From Litoreibacter ascidiaceicola (lineage in GTDB: Bacteria; Pseudomonadota; Alphaproteobacteria; Rhodobacterales; Rhodobacteraceae), in NCBI RefSeq assembly GCF_900129235.1, contig NZ_FQUV01000005.1, forward strand, positions 124,001-188,000: a stretch of 64,000 nucleotides of DNA. The letters are read 5' to 3'. Every line of letters starts with the position of its first letter. The stretch's first letter is position 1. Position numbers and translations under genes: made by a program. A model generated the notes under the pieces. The model ran no database searches. It saw only the letters and a program-made list of their open reading frames with translations, and was not told the origin of the DNA. Positions 1 to 8,948 of this stretch are shown piece after piece.

Positions 1-814
1 TCATGTTCTTCGTGCCAGTCGGCCAGCACGTCATAGGGCGCCTGCCTCAACGCCTCGTCACTCTCGGCCAATGCGGAGTATACCATGGGCAACTCATGCG
101 CATTTGTCCCGATGGCCTCGACTTCGCGGCGCATCGCGATCAGGCAATTCGACGTGCCCACAAACTTATCGCCGAGCCCTTCCTGCATCGCTTGCACGCA
201 TCGGTCCTGCCACATGAAGCTATGCCGGCGGCGCGTTCCGAAATCCGCAAGGCGCAGATCGTCAACGCCTTGCAGCTTCTCAACCTTTTCCCACAACCGC
301 GTCATCGCCCGTGCATAGAGCACCTGAAGCTCGAACCGGCCCATGTCCTTTAAAACAGCACGAGAGCGCAGTTCCATCAAGACAGCCAGCGCCGGAATTT
401 CCCAAAGCATGACTTCGGGCCATTTGCCTTCAAATGTTAGCTCATATTGGCCATCGCGTTTTTCAAGATGGTAGGCGGGCAACGAGACATTCTCGAACCA
501 CTCCATGAAATCAGGGCGGAACATCTGGCGCTTGCCGTAGAAGGTGTTGCCGCGCAGAAAAGTGCTTTCGCCGCGGGACAGAGACAGCGAGCGGATGTGA
601 TCAAGTTGCTCTCGCAATTCCCCTTCATCCACCAGATCCGCCAAGCGGACATCCTTGCTCCGGTTGATCAGCGAGAAGGTGACATTGGTGTCCCGCTTAT
701 TGCGAAAAACCGATTGGCACATCAACAGCTTGTAGAAATCGGTGTCGATCAAAGATCGCACAATTGGGTCGATCTTCCATTTGTGGTTATAAACCCGTGT
801 CGCGATATCAACCA
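1..814 (-). CDS. pncB: Nicotinate phosphoribosyltransferase, 3' end missing
   Basis: Converts nicotinate and PRPP to nicotinate mononucleotide in the cytoplasmic NAD salvage pathway. About 271 residues are visible; the gene runs off the left edge, so the C-terminus is missing. The N-terminus (HKWKIDP, then LIDTDFYKLLMCQ near residue 30) and FGTRRRHSFMWQ near residue 190 are typical of the PncB family. The chosen ATG at 812-814 overlaps the stop codon of pncA, which encodes the preceding step, so the two genes form a translationally coupled nicotinamide to NAMN pair. No frame disruption is seen in the visible part. Confidence 0.92.
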
Positions 815-1416
815 TTGAGCTGCACTCCCGCGCGTTTCATATTTTCCAGTGCGGCCTCAAGCGAGCCGTCCATATCAATTGCGCGGCACAGGTTTTTGTC
901 GACGCTCACCGCGAAGCCAAGTTTGGCACCGTCAACGGCAGAGAAATTCACGCAGAAATCCAGCGCCAGCCCAACCATCGTCAGCTTCGCAATCCCGCGC
1001 GTATGCAGATACCCCTCCAACCCTGTGGGCGTGGTCTGATCGTTCTCGAAAAACGCAGAATAGCTGTCTACTGCGGGGTTAAAACCCTTTCGCACAACCA
1101 TTTGTGCAGGATCGGTGTGCAGGCCCTGATGAAACGCAGCCCCTTGGCTTCCTTGCAAACAATGATCCGGCCACAACACTTGCGGGCCATAAGGCATGGT
1201 GGTGACTGAAAACGGCTCAAGCCCCTCGTGAGACGACGCAAAGGATGAATGCCCCTCGGGATGCCAATCCTGGGTCAGAATAACCGCTTGGAACTCGGTC
1301 ATCAGCGCGTTGATCGACTCAACAATCCCGTCGCCACCTGCAACGGCCAGCGCCCCACCCGGACAGAAATCATTCTGAACGTCGATGACGATCAAGGCTT
1401 CGTCGGCTGCGCGCAT
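808..1416 (-). CDS. pncA: Nicotinamidase
   Basis: Hydrolyses nicotinamide to nicotinate and ammonia. The isochorismatase-like hydrolase fold is complete at 202 residues, the usual length. The expected triad is present: Asp in VIDVQNDFCPGGAL near residue 12, Lys in VVRKGFNP in the middle, and the nucleophilic Cys in ALDFCVNFSA near residue 155. The metal-site histidine is in TQDWHPEGHSSF. The ATG is preceded by a GGGAGG ribosome-binding site. Its stop overlaps the pncB start, so the product is probably passed directly to NAMN synthesis. Confidence 0.95.
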   Translation of the reverse strand: MRAADEALIVIDVQNDFCPGGALAVAGGDGIVESINALMTEFQAVILTQDWHPEGHSSFASSHEGLEPFSVTTMPYGPQVLWPDHCLQGSQGAAFHQGLHTDPAQMVVRKGFNPAVDSYSAFFENDQTTPTGLEGYLHTRGIAKLTMVGLALDFCVNFSAVDGAKLGFAVSVDKNLCRAIDMDGSLEAALENMKRAGVQLNG

Positions 1417-1519
1417 ATCTCATCCTCCCGGGATTTCGCCTGAACTTGCTAGGGCCATGCCCGCCTTGCGTCAACAGCCCGCACTTGATCCTGCTTTTGC
1501 ACAGTCGTAAAGCGTTCGC

Positions 1520-2419
1520 ATGTTTACAGTTGCTGCACTTTATCATTTCACCCGCTTCGAAGACCCTGACAGCTTGCGCCCCGCCTTGGTGGCGCTTTGC
1601 GAGCGCGAGGGCTTGCGAGGGACCTTGCTGGTTGCCCACGAAGGAATCAACGGCACGGTGGCGGGCAATCGTGGTCAAATTGACGCCTTGCTGGCGCATC
1701 TGCGCGCCTTACCCGGCTGCGCCGATCTGGAACACAAGGAATCCACCGCATCTGACATGCCGTTCAACCGGATGAAGATCCGCTTGAAGCGCGAGATCGT
1801 GACGATGGGCCAGCCGGACGTAGACCCGCTAGCGGGCACCGGCCACTATGTCAAACCAGCTGATTGGAACGAGCTTATCCAGTCAGAGGACGTCGCCGTG
1901 ATCGACACTCGCAACGACTACGAGGTGGCCATTGGCACCTTTGAGGGCGCGATTGATCCTCAAACCAGAAGTTTCGGTGAATTCCCCGCATGGTGGGAGG
2001 CCAACAAAGACCGCTTCCACAACAAACGGATCGCGATGTTTTGCACCGGTGGTATCCGCTGCGAGAAATCCACCAATTACTTGCTCGGCCAAGGAGTCGA
2101 AGACGTTTACCATCTGCAAGGCGGCATTCTCAAATATCTGGAAGAAGTTCCCGAAAGCGCGAGCACTTGGGATGGTGAATGCTTTGTCTTCGACGGGCGG
2201 GTTTCCGTGGGACATGGACTAAAAGAGGGCGAGTTGAAGCTGTGCTACGCCTGCCGCCGCCCCTTGCAGCCCGAAGACATGCGGCGTGCGGAGTACGAGC
2301 TTGGCGTTAGCTGCCACCACTGTTTGCACGAAACCACGCCTGAGGATCGCGACCGCTTCCGCGAACGTCAGACGCAGATCAGGTTGGCAACCAAACGCGG
2401 CGAAAAGCACATCGGTTAA
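1520..2419 (+). CDS. trhO: tRNA uridine-34 hydroxylase, rhodanese family
   Basis: A 299-residue YceA/TrhO-type protein. Members of this family hydroxylate U34 of tRNAs on the route to 5-methoxyuridine-type modifications. The N-terminal acylphosphatase-like half (HEGINGTVAG near residue 40) is followed by a rhodanese domain with the catalytic loop CTGGIRCEKS near residue 175. A cysteine-rich tail (CYACRRPL and CHHC, residues 242-266) probably binds metal. The gene is monocistronic and convergent with the next gene, with stop codons overlapping by 4 bases. The older label rhodanese-related sulfurtransferase refers to the same family. Confidence 0.93.
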   Translation: MFTVAALYHFTRFEDPDSLRPALVALCEREGLRGTLLVAHEGINGTVAGNRGQIDALLAHLRALPGCADLEHKESTASDMPFNRMKIRLKREIVTMGQPDVDPLAGTGHYVKPADWNELIQSEDVAVIDTRNDYEVAIGTFEGAIDPQTRSFGEFPAWWEANKDRFHNKRIAMFCTGGIRCEKSTNYLLGQGVEDVYHLQGGILKYLEEVPESASTWDGECFVFDGRVSVGHGLKEGELKLCYACRRPLQPEDMRRAEYELGVSCHHCLHETTPEDRDRFRERQTQIRLATKRGEKHIG

Positions 2420-3615
2420 CGACCGCCAAGCATCCGGCCGATCTTGCGCCCAATGGACTGAGCACCCCGTTGCGCAATCATACGCGCCGAGAAATCATTC
2501 TGGAAAAAGCGCAGCAACTCTTCGGGTGGCAATGTGCGCATCCTTGCAACCGACCGATCCCAATCGCGCGGCGTATAGGCAGCGGCACGGCGATTGGCTT
2601 CGAAACCAATGCGATACTGCAAAGCCAGCTTTCGGCGAACAATCCTCTCCCACTGCGTCAAGGCTTTGGGTGAGTCCTTTCCCAATGCTGCGCCTAATGT
2701 GCGGCCGTGTTCGATACATATCCGAATGCCTTCCCCTAATGTCGGCGTGGCCATATTCGCGCTATCTCCAACGCGGATGACCCCGTCGAAAATCAGATTG
2801 GATGTGAACGGAACGGACGGCAGAATTCCTGCGTTAACGTGGAAGCTCAGAGGTCTTGGTAAACCCATGCGCTCCAACGCATTGCTTGCAAGAAGGCCCT
2901 CCATAAGCGCCTTTGGCGACTGGTCGGAATCCGGCTCAATCAAGCCCACACCCAACCGTAAGCTCCCCAATGTCGTGGGGAACGCCCATCCATATCCCGT
3001 GGGTGTCGCTGACCCGAAGAAAAGCGCCGCGCGGTCTGGGTCGTGCGATGGTGCCGCAAACTCGTACTCGATACCAATCCCGCGCCTGTCGGGCGGTGGG
3101 CTGAGACCCAGACTTTGCAAAACTGCGCAATGCCAACCCGAAGCATCCACGATCACTCGCGAGGCAATTTCGTATTCGTTCCGGTTTTCGCGCAGCCGTG
3201 AGATGAGCTTTCCACCTTCTCGCCGCGTCTCCAAGTATTTGGTACCACATCGAATGTCGGCCCTAGTTTGCCCCGCTAGCCAGCGATAAAGGGCCGTTAC
3301 ATTCAACACCCCGACTGGGTCTGATGACATGTCGAGTTTCAGATGTTCATTGTCTGAATAAATATCCGCATTGTTCACGGGGTGAGCGAATTCAGCTGGA
3401 ATGCCCAGTGCGCTTACGTCCCGCATCCAGCATCCACCGGAAGTGCGGACCGGGGTGCCAATGCTGCGATCTTGGTGCACCAAAATCGCCGAAATATCTT
3501 CTGGCAGCGTGGACGCGACAGACAAACCGGCGGGGCCACCGCCGACAATTAGGATTTCTGTATCGACACGATCCATCATACCCGTATTTGGCACAGCTTG
3601 CGAAGGTGACGCCAT
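2416..3615 (-). CDS. FAD-dependent oxidoreductase, geranylgeranyl reductase-like
   Basis: A 399-residue flavoprotein. The N-terminal dinucleotide-binding motif GGGPAGLSVAS (near residue 27) and the central GDSANMATPTLGEGI, which contacts FAD, match the geranylgeranyl reductase/PHBH-like superfamily. Relatives saturate isoprenoid chains of chlorophyll or lipids, or oxidise small aromatics; the substrate here cannot be read from sequence. A second in-frame ATG pair at residues 13-14 is as good a start as the first, since neither has a clear ribosome-binding site. It lies 23 bases after an unknown flagellar-cluster gene on the same strand and could be read through from it. No isoprenoid genes are nearby. 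Confidence 0.75.
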   Translation of the reverse strand: MASPSQAVPNTGMMDRVDTEILIVGGGPAGLSVASTLPEDISAILVHQDRSIGTPVRTSGGCWMRDVSALGIPAEFAHPVNNADIYSDNEHLKLDMSSDPVGVLNVTALYRWLAGQTRADIRCGTKYLETRREGGKLISRLRENRNEYEIASRVIVDASGWHCAVLQSLGLSPPPDRRGIGIEYEFAAPSHDPDRAALFFGSATPTGYGWAFPTTLGSLRLGVGLIEPDSDQSPKALMEGLLASNALERMGLPRPLSFHVNAGILPSVPFTSNLIFDGVIRVGDSANMATPTLGEGIRICIEHGRTLGAALGKDSPKALTQWERIVRRKLALQYRIGFEANRRAAAYTPRDWDRSVARMRTLPPEELLRFFQNDFSARMIAQRGAQSIGRKIGRMLGGR

Positions 3616-3638
3616 GGGGAAACCGATTTTGACGGCGT

Positions 3639-4109
3639 CTACTTCTTCAACTCCGCAACGTAAGCGGCCACTTGCCGCGCGGTTTGCCCTCGTAATTTGC
3701 GTAGCGCGTCGAGCTGCAACGCAGTCGGCAAATCTATCAGGTGCTTTGCAATCAAGGCCGGATGCTGCGCCATGATATCAGGCTCCCCCGTTACAGGTGC
3801 GGCGGTTTTTTCAGACGCTGTGCTCTCTTGCACCTTAGTGTTGCGAAGGGTTTCGCGTGGCCGATGTGGCTGGGCCAATCGCCGAACAAGAGTTGCCAGC
3901 GCCTTACTCATGTCAGGTGGGGCGGCTTTCCTGTCCAAAGGCTGAATGGCGGTGCGGGCCAGATCCTTGAAGAACGGATGCGCAGATGTCTTGGCAAAAT
4001 CTGCGCCCAGCATTGAAACAAGCATACGCGCTTTCTTGACCTGACCCGGTGATGGTGCCCCGTCGGCGTGCTGAGGCATAGTTGGCAAAGGCTCGGCAGG
4101 ATTCGACAT
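3639..4109 (-). CDS. Uncharacterised protein at the end of the fliF-fliP operon
   Basis: I do not recognise this 156-residue protein. It starts one base past the fliP stop, so it is almost certainly translated with fliP and belongs to the flagellar transcription unit. The sequence is soluble and basic, with no signal peptide or membrane segment. A disordered, Pro/Ala-rich N-terminus is followed by a helical part (KARMLVSMLGADFAKTSAHPFF) and a C-terminal helix ending RQVAAYVAELKK. A role in flagellar assembly or export is inferred from position only. Confidence 0.7.
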   Translation of the reverse strand: MSNPAEPLPTMPQHADGAPSPGQVKKARMLVSMLGADFAKTSAHPFFKDLARTAIQPLDRKAAPPDMSKALATLVRRLAQPHRPRETLRNTKVQESTASEKTAAPVTGEPDIMAQHPALIAKHLIDLPTALQLDALRKLRGQTARQVAAYVAELKK

Positions 4110-4856
4110 TTACATATAGCTCCTTACAAGTGCGCTTGAGATCAAACTCCATCCGTCGGCCACAACAAAAAATGCCAGCTTGAATGGCAAAGATACGATG
4201 GCGGGTGGCACCATCATCATGCCCATCGACATGAGAACCGCTGACACCACCAAGTCGATGATCAAAAATGGTAGGAACACCAAAAAACCGATCTGGAATG
4301 CACGCTCGATCTCGCTGAGCATGAACGACGGAATTAAGATCGAGAATGACGCCTCACTGGGGGCACCACCTCCGGCTTGCTCCGGTCGAAGATCCGCCAG
4401 CGTCAAAAAGGTATCCATATCCAATCGCGCAGACATGAACCCGCGAAATGGTTCCAGCGCCTTGGGTATGGCCTCCTCGATTGAGATAACACCTTCGTTC
4501 AAGGGTTTCAGTCCGTTTTCCCAGCTTGCCGTGAAAACCGGGTCCATTACGAAATAGGTCAGAAATAACGCCAAGCTGACGATCAGCATGTTGGGAGGTG
4601 CAGATTGCAGGCCGATCGCCTGACGCAAAATGGACAACACCGTTACGACGAACGGGAAGCAGGTGATCATAATCGCGATGCCCGGGGCAAGGCTCAGGAC
4701 AGTCATCAACGCAATCAACTGCATCGCACGCGCGCTTAGTGAGGCGTCATCCCCCAGAGAAATCGACAGGTCCTGCGCTTCTGCGGGCAACGCGAGAAAT
4801 ATCCCCGCTGTAAGAACGAGTACGGCTAAGCGAACGGTTGATTGCAAACCCGTCAT
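4110..4856 (-). CDS. fliP: Flagellar export apparatus pore protein FliP
   Basis: Core subunit of the flagellar type III secretion gate, in the inner membrane. It has 248 residues, normal for FliP. A cleavable signal peptide (residues 1 to about 27, ending PAEAQ) is followed by hydrophobic segments containing MITCFPFVVTVLSILRQA, the proline-rich PPNMLIVSLALFLTYFVM and, near the C-terminus, LIIDLVVSAVLMSMGMMMVPP, all family hallmarks. The start overlaps the fliN stop by 4 bases. Partner gate genes fliQ and fliR lie in other operons of the same cluster. Confidence 0.97.
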   Translation of the reverse strand: MTGLQSTVRLAVLVLTAGIFLALPAEAQDLSISLGDDASLSARAMQLIALMTVLSLAPGIAIMITCFPFVVTVLSILRQAIGLQSAPPNMLIVSLALFLTYFVMDPVFTASWENGLKPLNEGVISIEEAIPKALEPFRGFMSARLDMDTFLTLADLRPEQAGGGAPSEASFSILIPSFMLSEIERAFQIGFLVFLPFLIIDLVVSAVLMSMGMMMVPPAIVSLPFKLAFFVVADGWSLISSALVRSYM

Positions 4857-5131
4857 TTCAACCCGGTTGTCGGATCACCCACGGCGGTCAGTCGCACCGA
4901 CAGGCTGCCGTCGTCACCGTCTGGCGACGTTTCTAGAAACCCTTTGGCGATTAGCTTGTCACCAACATAGAGTTCCACCGGATCGTCGACATGGGTACTT
5001 AATGGTAGAATTGAATCCGGCTCCAGCTGCATCAGGTCTTTGATGGTCGGTGACGCGGAGCCGACGCAAACGCGTATGTCAACGCTTACACCTTGTAGAA
5101 GATCGTCCTTCAAACTTGTCGGGTCAGGCAT
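4853..5131 (-). CDS. fliN: Flagellar motor switch protein FliN
   Basis: C-ring component with a single SpoA domain, 92 residues. The family pattern is clear: VSVDIRVCVGSASPTIKDLMQLEPDSILPL, followed by PVELYVGDKLIAKG. It lacks the long N-terminal extension of enterobacterial FliN, as is usual for alphaproteobacterial forms. It overlaps fliH by 8 bases upstream and fliP by 4 downstream. The other switch proteins, FliG and FliM, are not encoded in the window. Confidence 0.93.
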   Translation of the reverse strand: MPDPTSLKDDLLQGVSVDIRVCVGSASPTIKDLMQLEPDSILPLSTHVDDPVELYVGDKLIAKGFLETSPDGDDGSLSVRLTAVGDPTTGLK

Positions 5132-5720
5132 GTTCCGCCTCCATCAATTCCGGGATTTCAAAGAAGGTATTTATCGCATCCCGCAAATCATCGAGCGTGG
5201 CATCCAGATCAATGCGGGCCTGCCCGTCGCCAAGATGTACAGTTGCCTGAGATGCGGTGAGGGTCGGCTCGGCTTTCACAATCACCGGAAGCTTTATGGT
5301 TTCTGCCACCAGTTCTTCCAGCATGGCAGTGCTTTCCGGCGCACACGCAATCGTAATAGTTGTTTCGATGCCGTCGGCAGCTTCAGCAAGCACCTCTACG
5401 ATCCGGCCTCCAATGCTTTTGGCTAACAGCTGGGGCAAGATTGCTTCAACCATGGCATCCAGCACCGGCCTCACCGACTGCATGACGTGCTCTCGCGCCT
5501 CGAAATATGTGAAGTTCACCACCTGAAGCGCAGAAGACAATGCTTCGCGCGTTTCGCGATCTTGGTCTTGAGATGCGGCAGCAGCATCCTGCCATCCACA
5601 TTTATAACCATCGTCAAATGACGCACGCAGGGCATCTGCGTTTGTCCCCGCTGTCGGCGTCGACGCCTTTGGTCGCAGGTCAGCGGAAGAAAAATCCTCT
5701 AGATAAGAACTCTGGGTCAT
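5124..5720 (-). CDS. fliH: Flagellar export ATPase regulator FliH
   Basis: A 198-residue protein between fliF and fliN, the usual slot for FliH, the stator and negative regulator that links FliI ATPase to the C-ring. The N-terminal half is acidic and predicted helical (FDDGYKCGWQDAAAASQDQD). The C-terminal half has VRPVLDAMVEAILPQLL and LGDGQARIDLDATLDDL, which resemble the FliH/HrpE C-terminal fold. Sequence conservation in this family is low, so the call leans on gene order as well. It overlaps fliF by 4 bases. Confidence 0.85.
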   Translation of the reverse strand: MTQSSYLEDFSSADLRPKASTPTAGTNADALRASFDDGYKCGWQDAAAASQDQDRETREALSSALQVVNFTYFEAREHVMQSVRPVLDAMVEAILPQLLAKSIGGRIVEVLAEAADGIETTITIACAPESTAMLEELVAETIKLPVIVKAEPTLTASQATVHLGDGQARIDLDATLDDLRDAINTFFEIPELMEAEHA

Positions 5721-7357
5721 TGTGCCGTCACCTCCGGCGCTTCGATCCAGCTTTTCAAGACCTCAACAGTTTCATCTTGGCGTTCGTCAATTAGGGCCTT
5801 CAACCGCTCTACAGGGTCTTCGGGCTGCACGGGCGCGTTCAATGAGTTGGATCCGACAACCGGCAAGCCTTTCGGTATGGAATCGGCCTGCCCCCTCTGG
5901 GTCTGCTCTTTGCCGATTGCGGCAGGCAGGGCTGGAACTTGTGTGGGGCCGGAGATCAGATCAGGCGAAGGCAGCTCGTTCAGCGGTCGCTCGGCAGACT
6001 TGGCCGCCACCAAAATGGGCCGTAAGACAAACAATCCAAGCGCGAGAACAACGAAAGCTGCGGCCGCGATTCGGGTTAATGCCATGACATCCAATGGACG
6101 AGACGTCACCCAACCGTTCTCGGGTGTTTCAATTAAAGTCGGATCCGGCGTCAAATCCATTGATCGCAACGTCACCGAGTCACCGCGCGTCTCATCAAAC
6201 CCGATCGCTGATTTCACCAACGCGTCGAGCGCGAGCAATTCTTCATCACTGCGGGGCTCCCAAACTTCCACTCCCCCCTCGTCAATTCGCTTTGTCCCAT
6301 CCACAAGCACGGCAACAGTGACCCGCTTTATGGAGCCTGCAATTCGGCGGATTTCACGGGTCGTTTCCGAGATTTCGTAATTTACAATTTCTCGGGTTTC
6401 GGAGTTTTGGCCGGACTGCTCGTTCCCGCCCTGTCCATTGCCTTCAGGCAGGTTGCTGGCAACTGTCACTGCCCCGCCTCCCTGGTTCCGTGAGGAGCTT
6501 GATGTCTCTTGCGTGTTTGTGCTGATCGCCACTCGACTTTCGGGATCCAGCTTGCGTTCAACAATGGTTTCCGCGTCTGTCAACGTATCGACATTAACCT
6601 CCACGACCGCACCACCGATGCCGGTTCTTGCCAGAATGAGCCGCTCGACATTTTGCTTTAGGCGCTCCCCATGTGCCAAGGCTGATCGCGCGGGGGTATC
6701 CTTCCCTGACGACGTCATGATCACACCTAGATCCGCATTAATTATTGATACGTCATCGGGTTGAAGCCCTGCCACAGCAGACGCGACAAGGAAGCGGATC
6801 GCATCAGCGGTCGCGTTCGGAATTTGGCCGCCATCCCCTCGAATCGATACAGAAGCAGTCGGTTGTACAGATCGCCGAAACGGGCTTTGCGAGGCTTGCG
6901 CAATGTGTACTCTCGCCGCGCTGATCTGGGGATTTGCCACAATTGTCCGCGCCAATTCCCCCTCTTTTGCACGCAAATAAGCGGCATCGAACATCTGCGA
7001 AGTTGTCCCGAAACCGCTGAGTTCATCAAGAAGCTCGTAACCATCGCCGGAATTGGCCGGCAACCCTTCCCCCGCAAGCGTCAACCGCAGTTGGTCGCGT
7101 TGAGCATCTTCAACATAGATCGCCCCACCCTTCACTTCGAACGGAACACCCTGAGCTTCAAGCTGTGCGATAACTTCACCGGCCGCATTCGGTGCGAGCC
7201 CGCTATACAGAAGGCCCATATTGGGCGTCGCAGCCATGCGCGTAAGAAACAACACACCCAACATGACGAGCACCGTCGTTCCAATGACAATGACGCGCTT
7301 CCGCGTATCCAATGCGTCCCATAACTGCTGGAATTGCTGCACGACTGAACCTCTCAC
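5717..7357 (-). CDS. fliF: Flagellar MS-ring protein FliF
   Basis: Forms the MS-ring in the inner membrane, the base on which the flagellum assembles. It has 546 residues. A first transmembrane segment near 21-40 is followed by periplasmic ring-building domains (LYSGLAPNAAGEVIAQLEAQ; ARVHIAQASQSPFRR; TASVSIRG). A second segment near 425-450 precedes a cytoplasmic tail ending ETVEVLKSWIE, the region that binds FliG. It is the first gene of a leftward operon with fliH, fliN, fliP and an unknown gene, and is divergent from fliL across about 104 bases that hold a CtrA-like site. fliG, often next to fliF, is absent. Confidence 0.97.
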   Translation of the reverse strand: MRGSVVQQFQQLWDALDTRKRVIVIGTTVLVMLGVLFLTRMAATPNMGLLYSGLAPNAAGEVIAQLEAQGVPFEVKGGAIYVEDAQRDQLRLTLAGEGLPANSGDGYELLDELSGFGTTSQMFDAAYLRAKEGELARTIVANPQISAARVHIAQASQSPFRRSVQPTASVSIRGDGGQIPNATADAIRFLVASAVAGLQPDDVSIINADLGVIMTSSGKDTPARSALAHGERLKQNVERLILARTGIGGAVVEVNVDTLTDAETIVERKLDPESRVAISTNTQETSSSSRNQGGGAVTVASNLPEGNGQGGNEQSGQNSETREIVNYEISETTREIRRIAGSIKRVTVAVLVDGTKRIDEGGVEVWEPRSDEELLALDALVKSAIGFDETRGDSVTLRSMDLTPDPTLIETPENGWVTSRPLDVMALTRIAAAAFVVLALGLFVLRPILVAAKSAERPLNELPSPDLISGPTQVPALPAAIGKEQTQRGQADSIPKGLPVVGSNSLNAPVQPEDPVERLKALIDERQDETVEVLKSWIEAPEVTAQ

Positions 7358-7405
7358 AATGGCGAGTCATTCTGACCCGCTGACAGCCACTTAAAGTGAT
7401 CAGCC

Positions 7406-7420
7406 TTAACAATCGGTTAG
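7406..7420. promoter_or_regulatory. Putative CtrA-binding site between fliF and fliL
   Basis: The sequence TTAA, 7 bases, TTAG lies in the divergent fliF/fliL intergenic region. It matches the alphaproteobacterial CtrA consensus TTAA-N7-TTAA at 7 of 8 fixed positions. A further TTAA lies at 7391-7394. CtrA activates flagellar genes in several Rhodobacterales. Regulation here is inferred from the motif and its position. Confidence 0.45.
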
Positions 7421-7461
7421 TCGGTTGGCCCGTATAGCTGAAAAAAACCAGCGAGAATCAA

Positions 7462-7938
7462 ATGACGGACGAAACTGAAGAACCACCCAAGAAAAAAGGG
7501 AAAGCCGGACTGATCATCGGGCTCGTCCTAGCAATGCTTGGCGGGGGTGGTGGATTCTTTGCTGTGTATTCCGGCATGATCCTTGCACCCGAAATCGAGC
7601 ACGTAACAGAGGCAGCGCATGACGTAACAGAGCCGCTTCCTGCTATCAGCTTTGTGCCAATCAATCCAATTGTCGTCACTGTCGGGCGCTCTGGAAATCG
7701 CCAGCTTCGATTTCGTGCCGAACTGGAAGTCGCACCCGAGCGCACTGAAGATGTTGCGTTGTTGATGCCGCGAATTCTGGACGTCCTGAACGGCTATTTG
7801 CGCGCAGTGGACCTTTCCGAGCTCGAAAATCCGGCCTCCCTGATCAGACTACGGGCACAAATGCTGCGCCGGGTTCAAATCGTGACAGGCACGGGGCACG
7901 TGCGTGACCTTCTAATTACCGAATTCGTATTTTCGTGA
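7462..7938 (+). CDS. fliL: Flagellar basal body-associated protein FliL
   Basis: Single-pass inner membrane protein that surrounds the stator and supports torque. It has 158 residues: a short cytoplasmic lysine-rich N-terminus (PPKKKGKAG), one transmembrane helix near 14-36 and a periplasmic FliL domain (INPIVVTVGRSGNRQLRFRAELEV; VRDLLITEFVFS at the end). It is the first gene of a rightward operon that includes motA, fitting its stator role. A second FliL-like gene lies at 16005-16490. Confidence 0.92.
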   Translation: MTDETEEPPKKKGKAGLIIGLVLAMLGGGGGFFAVYSGMILAPEIEHVTEAAHDVTEPLPAISFVPINPIVVTVGRSGNRQLRFRAELEVAPERTEDVALLMPRILDVLNGYLRAVDLSELENPASLIRLRAQMLRRVQIVTGTGHVRDLLITEFVFS

Positions 7939-7947
7939 GGATCTCGT

Positions 7948-8334
7948 TTGACTTTTTTAGCTGATATCCTCCTTGGACTTGGGGCAATTGCCGCCGCAAT
8001 CTATTGCTTCGTCCTGTCTCGAAAGCTCTCCAAGCTCAAAGGCCTAGACCAAGATTTAGGCTCAGCCATTGCTATACTGTCGCGGCAAGTAGATGAAATG
8101 ACACGTGTTTTATCATCAGCGCAAGATACGGCGAACACTTCGGCAACCGACTTAAAAGACAAGACCGAAGTTGCCGCGAACATCGCCGACCGTCTGGAGT
8201 TGATGATCGCAGCCCTTCAGGACCTCCCCGAAACTGAAGTGGAGGCGGACGCTCAATTCCTTGCGGAGGCAGCGGCTGCCAATCCGGACGCAAACATCTT
8301 CGTTCGGAATGCTTCCCGAAAGGCACCGCAATGA
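7948..8334 (+). CDS. Small membrane protein after fliL, DUF6468-like
   Basis: A 128-residue protein with an N-terminal transmembrane helix (residues about 3-22) followed by a predicted coiled coil (ILSRQVDEMTRVLSSAQDTA, then LELMIAAL). Genes of this shape sit beside fliL in many alphaproteobacteria and resemble DUF6468; I recall no defined function. The start is TTG at 7948 with GAGG about 8 bases upstream, and the stop overlaps the next start (ATGA). Position suggests a stator or basal-body accessory role. Confidence 0.75.
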   Translation: MTFLADILLGLGAIAAAIYCFVLSRKLSKLKGLDQDLGSAIAILSRQVDEMTRVLSSAQDTANTSATDLKDKTEVAANIADRLELMIAALQDLPETEVEADAQFLAEAAAANPDANIFVRNASRKAPQ

Positions 8335-8912
8335 CAGAATCCAAGAAAGCCCGATCACCGCGAAAGATACTGATCTTCGTCGTCGCCATGTTGCTTTTGT
8401 CCGGCAGCCTGCGTCTCGGGTCGGTCGGAATAGCGATTGCATCCAGCCCTGAAGACACGGAGCCATCGACGGAAGATGGCGCAACCTTGGAATGCGTAAC
8501 TGATGCTGAAACGCAGGAGCTTATGGCACTCCTGCGGGAACGCTCCGATCGGGTGGCAGAGGTCGAGGCCACGCAGGCGCAACGACAAAAGGACCTTGTC
8601 CAAGCCGAAGCTGAACTTCTGGAGAACCTTAACAAGTTGGAGGATGCAGAGACCCGTCTTGCCGCGACTATTCAGCGTGTCGACGGGGCGTCATCAGATG
8701 ATGTCAGCCGACTGACATCTGTCTATGAATCGATGAAGCCAAAAGACGCGGCCCTGCTTTTCGAGCAAATGAACCCCGAATTTGCTGCGGGGTTCCTTGC
8801 GGAAATGTCGCCGTCGGCGGCTGCAGGTATTCTATCAGGTCTTACAGCCGAAAAAGCCTACGCTATCAGCGTTGTTCTGGCTGGCCGGAACGCAAACGCT
8901 CCGAAAATCTAA
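8331..8912 (+). CDS. MotE-like periplasmic motor accessory protein
   Basis: 193 residues: a basic N-terminus, a membrane or signal segment (about 12-37), one cysteine near residue 55, a long coiled coil (about 60-110) and a C-terminal MgtE-N/FliG-like helical domain (YESMKPKDAALLFEQM, FAAGFLAEMSPSAAAGIL). This is the architecture of MotE proteins. In Sinorhizobium meliloti MotE is known as a periplasmic chaperone for the motor protein MotC. The gene lies directly before motA and two genes before a large secreted protein that could be its client. The family call is good; the chaperone function is inferred. Confidence 0.8.
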   Translation: MTESKKARSPRKILIFVVAMLLLSGSLRLGSVGIAIASSPEDTEPSTEDGATLECVTDAETQELMALLRERSDRVAEVEATQAQRQKDLVQAEAELLENLNKLEDAETRLAATIQRVDGASSDDVSRLTSVYESMKPKDAALLFEQMNPEFAAGFLAEMSPSAAAGILSGLTAEKAYAISVVLAGRNANAPKI

Positions 8913-8948
8913 GCCACATCTGCGCAGCAAAGAAAGGAGTATCTGGAA

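Noticed and set aside
437-652. 71-residue - strand frame in the first 700 bases
   Set aside because: Lies in another frame of pncB, which continues to the left edge.
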